Positions 55,352 to 64,000 of a stretch of 64,000 bases of DNA are shown here, in pieces (position 1 is the stretch's first letter; each line of letters opens with the position of its first letter). The DNA lies in assembly GCF_016801865.2 (NCBI RefSeq), contig NC_068938.1:66005005-66069004 (forward strand). Reading direction: 5' to 3'. The stretch comes from Culex pipiens pallens (taxonomy: Eukaryota > Arthropoda > Insecta > Diptera > Culicidae). Under the pieces are notes generated by a model. That model did not search any database and was not told where the DNA came from. It was given only the letters and a program-made list of their open reading frames with translations. Position numbers and translations under genes: made by a program.

Positions 55352-55596
55352 AGGCCTTAACTTGACGAAGTTTCGGATGACCTAGAACATCGTAAACCAT
55401 GTAAATTTGGTGTAGCTGTAAAGCTGACTTCATAACGATTCCAAAACACTATAAATTTGTATAGTTTAGTTGATTTTTTATTAAAATATCGCCCATGTCT
55501 CCCATATAGCCAAAATCCCATAAGCCCTGTACCTCGCATATGCGTGCTTCGCATAAGAAACCCCCATATGAGGTGCATATGCGAGGTTTAACTGTA

Positions 55597-57770
55597 CACG
55601 GAACAAAATTTGGTGATTTTTGTGCAACTTTCCCAAAACTGGTATTTTTTTTGATTTTCGAGTTTTTTATTTGTTTTAGGAGACCAAAACCCGCAACATG
55701 TGAGCCTATGATGTTATGATTTTTTAAAAAATAATGATTTTTTGGAAAATGTCAAAAATCATGCTTAAACGTTTGTCAAAGAAATATTTGCACATTTTCG
55801 ATTTAAAAAAATGTGACTAGGGAAAGTATTTGCCGATGGGCCTCCAAAAAGCTACAAATGCTTCATTCACTATTAGAGTGAATTCTGTAACTGGAAGGTC
55901 ATAAATCAAACGAGGGCATTTCGATAGTTTTTTCGCCTTTGCCATCTCTGGTAGTAACCATGGATGACCATATTTTTTTAAGAGTTCAGAAAATTAGCTA
56001 CAAAATTGTCTAAGAGACAAGTCTCACCCAAACAACCCACCATTTTTTAATGTCGACATCTTAGCAACTAATAGTTCGATTTTCAATGGTAAAAAAATGA
56101 AACAGTCGTGAAATTTTTCGACCTCTTCGAAAACATTATTTTGAATGTTTTTGAATCAAGACTAACATTTCAATATTGAATAATTCCTCCTTTAAAAATT
56201 TTAGTCTTGCTTGTTTATGCAGTTAAAATCATAAGTTCCGAGGAAAGTTATCTAAAAATTGATTTTCACAAAATTCAAATTTAAGTAGCTTTTTAAAGAA
56301 AGCATACGTGTGAAAGAAAAAGTATGACAAAATAAGTTGCTAAGAGCAGCATGGTGAAGATATATTTTTGGAAATTTTGAATAATTCCGTTTTCCTTCCA
56401 TCATACTGAGCAAATTACCATACTAAATCAAAAATAAGCATCCATCAGTTCATCAAAAACTGATTACTCCTTCCTGAACACACTTTCGCCCTTTTTTCCC
56501 GGTGTGTTCCCAACTCACCACAATGCCGTCATTTCCACCGGTGGCGTCGGGCAGGTTAAATGAACCGTGCTTTCGGGAGAAAAATTTCGCGAAACACGCC
56601 ATTATTATCACTGCTCTCGTTCCACTTGCTTCTTCCCCACGAGAAGATTGATTTTATTTATTCACTCCCCTTCCTGGTGGGGTTCTCACTCACGTTAACC
56701 CACCCACGCCCAGCGTGTTAGTTGATTCATAAATTTTAATTTTCAGCTTCCTGGTTGTTTCTTCTTTGATTTCTGGATCTGCGTGATTTAGAGCTGCTTT
56801 TTTCTTCTTATTATCTGCTTCGTTACACTTTCATTTGAGAATTCACACTTTAAAAAAAATCAAATTACCCCCCAGAGAGAAGGGGTGGGAAAATTTCGCG
56901 TTCAAACCGCGCGACACCTCGGAAGTGACTGTCCGTCAGTGGCGGGAGACAATTTCTAGCCCACGCCTTAGTCCAAATCAACCAGACAGGTGTGAAGTGT
57001 GAACCTCTTGACCGTTTCTTGTGGCTGTTATCAGTTGTTTCTACTCGCGGGTGGAACGCCAAAGACGATGGGTTTTTTGTGTGCTTTTCTTCACACGACT
57101 GATAACAGAGTCGACGTTGGGCACGACAGCGAGGGAGAGGTAAACTGGCCACGAAAGATAGCAGGCCAGAATTGGAGCGAAACTTCAAGTGGTGGCGGTA
57201 GGGTGACTTTGATTTGTTATGATTGAAAAACGATCGGAAAATACGGGCGGTATTGTACAAATTTCATACATTTGCGCTTTAATATGTTAAAACATAGAAG
57301 AATTTTATTTGACAAATATGACATTACACTTTGAAAACGATAGTTCCTACTAGGATTTTGAATAAACGTTTTTTAGCATACAGGAGCTGATAAATATAAA
57401 TTTTTTAAGCACTTTTGCCTCTTATGCGATTTTTCAACATAATTGGAGTGTAGGCCGGAATCTCAAGTCAATTATTTATCGAAATTTAATTTTTCTCTAA
57501 ATCAAGATTATTTGTGCTTTAATTTTTATTGTTAAATTTATAGTTTAAGAAAAATGTTAAATACGTTTTTTTTTTAAGTTATTACATATGTGAATTTTAG
57601 TTATTCGACGAAAAAAGTCTTCAAAAATGGAAGTCGAGAGGCCATTTCAAATCTGATTTTAAGGTTGTGTCTTTTCACATTCTCACTTGAGCAATTTTCA
57701 ACAAAAACCGGAATTGGATTAGAGCATTTAAATATACATCCGTTAGAAATGTTTCTTCTTGATTCCAATA
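55597..57770. other. Spacer with a less AT-rich island
   Basis: 55597-56440 is AT-rich and carries remnants of the 33970-36240 family. 56460-57240 appears unique and is markedly less AT-rich; it could be a promoter or 5' non-coding exon of the minus-strand PKG-like gene, but I see no start or splice site to prove it. The 131-codon minus frame at 56865-57260 matches nothing I know. 57241-57770 is AT-rich with nothing seen. Confidence 0.4.
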
Positions 57771-59113
57771 GGGTAATTCTCTACCAACTCACACGAAATC
57801 GGGAAAAGTTGCCCCGACCCCTCTTCGATTTGCGTGAAACTTTGTCCTAAGGGGTAACTTTTGTCCTTGATCACGAATCCGAGGTCCGTTTTTTGATATC
57901 TCGTGACGGAGGGGCGGTACGACCCCTTCCATTTTTGAACATGCGAAAAAAGAGGTGTTTTTCGATAATTTGCAGCCTGAAACGGTGATGAGATAGAAAT
58001 TTAGTGTCAAAGGGACTTTTATGTAAAATTAGACGCCCAATTTGATGGCGTACTCAAAATTCCGAAAAAACGTATTTTTCATCGAAAAAAACACTTAAAA
58101 AGTTTTAAAAATTCTCCCATTTTCCGTTACTCGACTGTAAAAAATTTTGGAACATGTCATTTTATGGGAAATTTAATGTTCTTTTCGAATCTACATTGAC
58201 CCGGAAGGGTCATTTTTTCATTTAGAACAAAATTTTTCATTTTAAAATTTCGTGTTTTTTCTAACTTTGCAGGGTTATTTTTTAGAGTGTGACAATGTTC
58301 TACAAAGTTGTAGAGCAGACAATTACAAAAATTTTCATATATTGACATAAGGGGTTTGCTTATAAACATCACGAGTTATCGCGATTTTACGAAAACAAGT
58401 TTTGAAAAAGTTACTTTTTGCGTTTCTCTTTGTTTCATCGTCCGTGTCTGAACCATGAACGGCCATGATCGATGACGACCAACTTTTTCAAAACTTTTTT
58501 TCGTAAAATCGCGATAACTCGTGATGTTTATAAGCAAACCCCTTATGTCTACATATCAAAATTTTTGTAATTGTCTGTTCTACAACTTTGTAGAACATTG
58601 TTACACTCTAAAAAATAATCCTGCAAAGTTAGAAAAAACACGAAATTTTAAAATGAAAATTTTTGTTCTAAATGAAAAAATGACCCTTCCGGGTCAATGT
58701 AGATTCGAAAAGTACATTAAATTTCCCATAAAATTACATGTTCCAAAATTTTTTACAGTCGAGTAACGGAAAATGGGAGAATTTTTAAAACTTTTTTAGT
58801 GTTTTTTTCGATGAAAAATACGTTTTTTCGGAATTCTGAGTACGCCATCAAATTGGGCGTCTAATTTTACATAAAAGTCCCTTTGACACTAAATTTCTAT
58901 CTCATCACCGTTTCAGGCTGCAAATTATTGAAAAACACCTCTTTTTTCGCATGTTCAAAAATGGAAGGGGTCGTACCGCCCCTCCGTCACGAGATATCAA
59001 AAAACGGACCTCGGATTCGTGATCAAGGACAAAAGTTACCCCTTAGAACAAAGTTTCACGCAAATCGAAGAGGGGTCGGGGCAACTGCTGTGTGAGTTGG
59101 CGGAGAATTACCC
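57771..59113. mobile_element. 1.34-kb near-perfect palindrome (GGGTAATTCTC foldback)
   Basis: Left arm 57771-58411 and right arm 58480-59113 are complementary over about 635 bp, separated by only about 70 bp. The ends are GGGTAATTCTC…GAGAATTACCC, and AATA flanks both (57767-57770, 59114-59117). A partial copy is at 1-421 and a diverged one at 23640-23836. No gene; the mirrored 70-codon frames are repeat sequence. Confidence 0.9.
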
Positions 59114-59838
59114 AATATTCAAATTATTTTTTCTCGAAGAGACAATTGTTTCAATTTTCAACATTGAAAATTGGATCATAAGTTGCTGAGATAGTGGCAT
59201 TATAAAATATGAAAATATTTGGATTAGACTAAAAAACAGAAACTTTTATGTTTGTTTTTATAATTACTTTATTTCAGCAACCAGAGGTCCAATCTTCAAT
59301 GAATCTTAAGCAATTTTATTGAAAATTTTCTATGTTTTTTGAGGAAAATATAATTAGGAATTGACAATCGTGGACACTGTTTTAAAAAAAATTAAAACTG
59401 GATTTTTCAGTTAAAATTAAAATTTCAGTGGCTTTATTTTGAAAAAAGACGCGCTGCATAGAAAAATCTGTAAAATAATTTTTGATTGCTTTTTTGAATA
59501 TAATTATTTTGGGTAAAATTTTTATTTTTCTATTTATTATAAAATTTATTACTCAGCGACAACATTTTTGTTTATAATCTCTTTGGCTCAAAAGTTGCGG
59601 TTTTTTGTCCTTGAAAACATAGAAAAAAAAAATAAAAAAAAAATCATTCAGATTTTGGGAATTTCACTCCTTTAAAAAAAGTTTATTTGAAAATCTTCAT
59701 TTATCCTTGTACATTTTTTTTCTGAATAGTCCTAATCAACACCTAACACTTTGCTGAAGAAATCAAATTGATCAGAAAATAACTTCAAATTTCGATTTTT
59801 GTATAAACAGCTCCCAATATTATATGGATACTTGTAAG
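59114..59838. other. AT-rich spacer with family remnants
   Basis: AT-rich, without coding frames. The last approximately 100 bp (…AAACAGCTCCCAATATTATA) belong to the 33970-36240 family and resume at 61743. Confidence 0.5.
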
Positions 59839-61734
59839 CAGGGCTGTGAAGTTGGAGTTGGAGTCGGATCCGGAGTAGGTGGTGTCTTAAAGGAAATTTT
59901 CTCAGCTTTCCAATGCTTCTAAGAGCGAAATGTTTCATCGAGAAATTTCTGAGATATTCATATTTTAAGTTTTTTGTTTTAAAATTATCTATTGAAACTT
60001 TTTAAAAACAGTACAGGCAACTAGCAAAATGATGTGTTTTAGGTATCATTTACTCGTCAAAATGTACAAAATAAGACAAGAAACAACTTTACAACTTACA
60101 TAATTTTTATGTACATACATCACGTTTCTGCTCTGACACTAGCTGATAAAACAAAAAAATTGGAAGTGTAAGTTTGTTAAGGGTATTATTGGATTTTTAT
60201 GAATAAATATGATATTTCCTTAAACAAACATGAACCAGGATATCAATGTTCATGATACATGATTTTAAATCGAAAATGTACTACAAAATACTGTGGCAAG
60301 TTTCAAAAGTCATATTTGTATGAGTATAAAGTTAACATAAAATTGTATAACATGTTTTACTGTTGAAAATGCATTTGAAAATAGCAATTAAATTTGTGTC
60401 TTTCAACTGAAAATGTTGATAACTTTTTAACAAACGTTTTATTTTGGGCGATACATAAATAAAATATTACAAAAACTCAAACAGAAGCCTCCATTACAAG
60501 GTATTTGAACAAAACTTTTTGTTTTTTTTTTCAACTTTAAAAGGTACTTGTAAAACATTTTTAAAATAGATTAGACTTCTAAAATATTGCTGATTCATTC
60601 GTCATTTCATGCAAAAAAAAAACAACTTAAAAAAACCTTGCATACTCATGAAAAGTATTTCTTCTGAAACTCTCCACAGTAATTTGTAGCTCAATTTCGA
60701 GTTAATAACATGTTTTGGTATCCATGCAACTGGTTAATGTTTGGTTAAGGAACTGTGATATTTATTCATGAAAACCTATTACCCTTAATAATCTCAAACC
60801 TGCAAAAATTTCGGTTGTATCAGCTAAATCTAAGCTAAACCAGAGCAGACGGCTGATATTTGTACACATAAATTATGTTTTAATCTATTAATTTTTGTAA
60901 ACATATATTTAAATACGGTTTTATGATTTTAATTTCTAAAAAATTCCCACATATTTAAAAACTCGATAAAAACCTAATTTTTGAAATGTTCAGCGATTTG
61001 CAACCTTTTACAAAGTTGTTTCTTGTCTTATTTTGAACATTTTGATGAGTAAATGATACATAAAACAAATTATTTGACAAGTTTCCTGAACTGTTTTTAA
61101 AAAAAAATCCAATAAATCATGAAGGAATTTAAAAAAAACCTAATTTAAAGATATCGCAGAAATTTCTCGATGAAACATTTCGCTCTTAAAACCATTGGAA
61201 AGCTGAGAAATTTTCCTATAAGACACATTTAATAGTAGCGATGACTATTTTTTCTCCTTAAGGTTCCCTAGAAAACCCACCGTGTATTAACTTTTGATTA
61301 AAGATCCGGAGCGTTTGGTACGGTATGTCCACGCATCTTTCTTCCCTTGTAGATTCTGTGCCTAATTACTAAGCCCAATATGATTCAATACCATTCTGAA
61401 TGTATTTAATTCGTGTATATCATTTTGCTAAACCAAAAATCAACTTATCAATGTCCCCCGGTTAACGGTATTCGCGCAAGTGTGAGCTAAACATGTGAGT
61501 AATGTAATTAATACAAATTTTTAGGTATTCTTAAGGTTTTGGAGTCGGAGTCAAAGCCGGAGTCAACTTTTTTTTTGGGATGCTGGAGTCGGAGTCTGAG
61601 TTGGCTAGAGTTGGTAGACCGAAGTTAGAGTCGGAGTCGGTTGGAGCTGAAAGCTGGAGACGGTGTCGGAGTCGGCTTAACTCAAAGAGCCGGAATCGAA
61701 GTCGTTCGAAATATGACCCTAATCCGCAGCCCTG
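59839..61734. mobile_element. 1.9-kb hAT-like non-autonomous element
   Basis: Ends CAGGGCTG…CAGCCCTG, with 8-bp flanks CTTGTAAG (59831-59838) and CTTGTATG (61735-61742), differing at one base; 8 bp is the hAT duplication length. GGAGTCGGAGTCGG-type hexamer repeats sit next to both ends. 59890-59960 is mirrored at 61145-61225 (CTCAGCTTTCCAATG…AAATTTCTGAGATAT). No transposase frame. Confidence 0.75.
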
Positions 61735-61742
61735 CTTGTATG

Positions 61743-62530
61743 GGGAAACCAATGACACAAATTGGCTTCTGTGAACATAGTTAGAGCCAAATCAAAAATA
61801 TAAAAAATAAAAAAAAAGTTCGCAATAGGCTGATTTCGAATTGGTTACTTAAATTTTTGCCTTAAGGACAACAAAATTAATAAATTTCAAGAAACTTGTG
61901 CAATCATTTATAAACCTTTTTTTTAAATACGCCATTTATCATTTCCATTTTTCATCAAAAGGAACACTTTATAGCTATACAAATAATGAATTAAGGGATC
62001 ATAGATCGAAAAAAGACGTTAAAGTATAAGAATAGAAAGAATGTATTGGGTTCGAAGATATTGTGTATTTTTCAAAATAAATTTCAAAACATTAAAAACG
62101 ATACAGCTGTTTAAAGTAAATCATCAATGTTATAAAAATGAAAAATTAAAATGATAATTCAAGCAATCATGCTTTTGAACGGGTTCTCCGTTCGTTCAAG
62201 TTCACACAGCAACACGAAAAAAAAATAAAAAATAAATATTTTCAAGTTCTGAACAAAAGAAAATACTTCTTCGGGTTGTTAAAGATTTAAAAAGTGCTGT
62301 GAATTTCCCATAATATAACATACTTGAATGTTTTTGTTTAATATGATAAAATAGTTTACAATTGAAATCAATTGAATTCTGATAAAAAAGCCTTTGTAAT
62401 CTAAAGATTACTTAGAAAACAAACGATTTTCATCTCAAAGTTTACATTATTTTTTGTAAAATTTCTTGTAATTTTCTCATCTTTTTTCTTGTGGTTATAA
62501 TGTTTAATAATTGATGGTGATTTCTTAGAT
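61743..62530. other. AT-rich spacer, no gene seen
   Basis: Starts with the remainder of the repeat interrupted by the hAT-like element (ACACAAATTGGCTTCTGTGAAC), then AT-rich sequence without structure that I can name. Confidence 0.5.
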
Positions 62531-62612
62531 CAGCGATTCTCAACGGGGGTACCGGGCCTACTTGATTTACATGGTAGGTGGTACCGGCCTAGAAGAAGGT
62601 TGAGAATCGCTG
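62531..62612. mobile_element. 82-bp hAT MITE
   Basis: The ends CAGCGATTCTCAAC and GTTGAGAATCGCTG are perfect inverted repeats, and TCTTAGAT is duplicated exactly on both sides (62523-62530, 62613-62620). The CAGxGxTTCTCAAC terminus is typical of hAT transposons. A second inverted pair GGTACCGG/CCGGTACC-like lies inside. A complete miniature element. Confidence 0.92.
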
Positions 62613-63548
62613 TCTTAGATCATTCGCTAATCCAATCAAGACATTTTTTTCTCAGTAAAGTTACAGAGTCAGCTTTTATTCAAGTATGCAACCTTTCAAA
62701 CATATAGAGTAGAAAAACATTCAAGACACTCTAATCGTTTCCAACAAACTAGCCACCCACAACGTCCTAGTCAACATCTTTTTTATTTTCACCTTAAGCT
62801 TTGGTCGCGCTATCAAAAAGACGAAATGACGAAATGCACTAAAACAAATTAAATTTCAGCCCAGAATTGCCGCACTTTAATTACTTTGTTTGCCATCAAT
62901 GATTTCTGGTGAAGTTGCACACCTTGATCATGACGAGTTGTTCCAAGATTCTTGTCAGTTCTTGTAGTAAAAAATCAGTCCAATTCAATCTTTGATGCTT
63001 TGTGGTGATGTAACTTATCGGAAATCTTTCGGGAATGTCTCGTATGAATGTATATTTTTTTATCACAGTATTTAAGTTTCCATTTTCATTTCAACAATGG
63101 CAATATTTGCACTGCAATTATGATAATCAAACACATCACTTTCAAGTACAGCCTTAGCCAAGAAATTGATGTTTTCCAAGTAAACCGACTAAGTTTTCAA
63201 ACAAAACAAAACCCTTCGGTTTAGACGTCACTTCCGTCGTACACTCTCAAGTGCACCTTTGAAGATATTGCTCGATTAGTCCGGCTTGCTCTAGCGAGGA
63301 AAGTGCAATCAATAAAAAAATGGCCCATCGTCACTTTAGAGCGGTGCTGATGCTCGTACGGGACCGGGACGTGTTTACCAAGGGTAAATATTGGTCCAAG
63401 TCATGTCGAACCAGCATGGTACCTGTTGGGGGATGGTGTATCAAACACTTAAGGTTGCCTTCGGTTGATGGTGAAGTTGTTGTTGATGTTATTGGAGACT
63501 CTTCAAATCGGGTGGTTTTGCGGAGTGATTTCGATAAGGCTCTGGGAT
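62613..63548. other. Spacer with a possible short exon
   Basis: 62640-63200 is moderately AT-rich and unique-looking. At 63320-63550 a 76-codon plus-strand ATG frame lies in less AT-rich sequence, and AAGG|GTAAAT near 63382 could be a splice donor. I do not recognise the peptide (MAHRHFRAVLMLVRDRDVFT…). It could be the start of a gene or chance. Confidence 0.3.
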
Positions 63549-64000
63549 AACTAAAAACTAAAAACTAAAAACTAAAAACTAAAAACTAAAAACTTAAAAC
63601 TAAAAACTAAAAACTAAAAACTAAAAACTAAAAACTAAAAACTAAAAACTAAAAACTAAAAACTAAAAACTAAAAACTAAAAACTAAAAACTAAAAACTA
63701 AAAACTAAAAACTAAAAACTAAAAACTAAAAACTAAAAACTAAAAACTAAAAACTAAAAACTAAAAACTAAAAACTAAAAACTAAAAACTAAAAACTAAA
63801 AACTAAAAACTAAAAACTAAAAACTAAAAACTAAAAACTAAAAACTAAAAACTAAAAACTAAAAACTAAAAACTAAAAACTAAAAACTAAAAACTAAAAA
63901 CTAAAACTAAAAACTAAAAACTAAAAACTAAAAACTAAAAACTAAAAACTAAAAACTAAAAACTAAAAACTAAAAACTAAAAACTAAAAACTAAAAACTA
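63549..64000. repeat. (AAAAACT)n heptamer array running off the window
   Basis: About 64 near-perfect copies of AAAAACT, with one extra T near 63592 and one A deletion near 63905. It is not the insect telomere repeat TTAGG. The end is outside the window. Confidence 0.97.

Larger units (their letters stand above)
52379..55594. mobile_element. 3.2-kb pogo-like foldback element with 144-bp coding-like tandem repeats
   Basis: The ends CAGTTAAACCTCG(TATA) and (TATG)CGAGGTTTAACTG are inverted and flanked by TA (52377-52378, 55595-55596), as in pogo/Tigger-type Tc1-mariner elements. Subterminal 52480-52720 is mirrored at 55250-55530. Each arm is then a tandem array of 144-bp units: about 8 direct units (52714-53830) facing about 10 inverted ones (53831-55290). 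No transposase is present. It inserted in a copy of the 33970-36240 family. Confidence 0.85.

Noticed and set aside
56865..57260. 131-codon minus-strand frame as a PKG 5' exon
   Set aside because: No similarity to PKG N-termini and no matching phase-0 donor recognised; kept only as a less AT-rich island.
63549..64000. Telomeric repeat
   Set aside because: The unit AAAAACT is unlike TTAGG, and dipteran telomeres do not use short telomerase repeats.

Overview
The window looks like intronic and intergenic DNA from a culicine mosquito (Culex or Aedes type). Four things point there: insect-type split genes with GT-AG introns, very AT-rich spacer, a Ty3/gypsy LTR retrotransposon primed by tRNA-Lys, and a dense layer of MITEs and foldback elements. 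The species is an inference; no sequence search could be run.

Two host genes lie on the minus strand, and both are incomplete. Four exons of an ABCC-type sulfonylurea-receptor-like transporter (Sur-like) run 31287 -> 17333; they encode part of the first ABC transmembrane domain. Five exons of a divergent cGMP-dependent protein kinase (PKG-like) run 45612 -> 37051; they encode a long Pro-rich/coiled-coil N-terminal region, cyclic-nucleotide-binding domains A and B, a linker and the first part of the kinase domain. The splice phases agree at every junction inside each gene. A 100-N scaffold gap (32167-32266) lies between them. The 3' exons expected for the kinase and the 5' exons expected for the transporter are both absent around it, so the gap either hides much sequence or is a wrong join.

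Layout. 1-946: half of a foldback repeat and AT-rich repeats. 947-10764: a complete, young Ty3/gypsy element with 1561-bp LTRs, gag and pol joined by a likely -1 frameshift, no env, and a 4-bp target duplication. 10765-15386: the foldback/tandem-repeat element that the retrotransposon landed in. 15387-31287: Sur-like exons and introns, with an approximately 1.15-kb (GTATTTTT)n array beside a splice site, a MULE-like element with 10-bp TSD, and pogo-like and other foldbacks. 31288-37050: a (GATTTGAA)n array, the gap, a 2.3-kb palindrome carrying a composite SINE. 37051-45612: PKG-like exons, a second composite SINE, MITEs. 45613-64000: probable 5' flank or first intron of the PKG-like gene, with a 2-kb TA-flanked element, a 3.2-kb pogo-like foldback whose arms are 144-bp tandem repeats with an open 48-residue frame, a 1.34-kb palindrome, two hAT-type elements and an (AAAAACT)n array running off the end.

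I see no operon-like or defence system. The most interesting signals are: loss of the cGMP-selective threonine in both nucleotide-binding domains of the PKG-like protein; the approximately 170-residue low-complexity insertion in the Sur-like protein; the in-frame tandem array next to a Sur splice donor; the 48-residue repeat frames in a foldback element; and the composite SINEs with two opposed tRNA-like modules.
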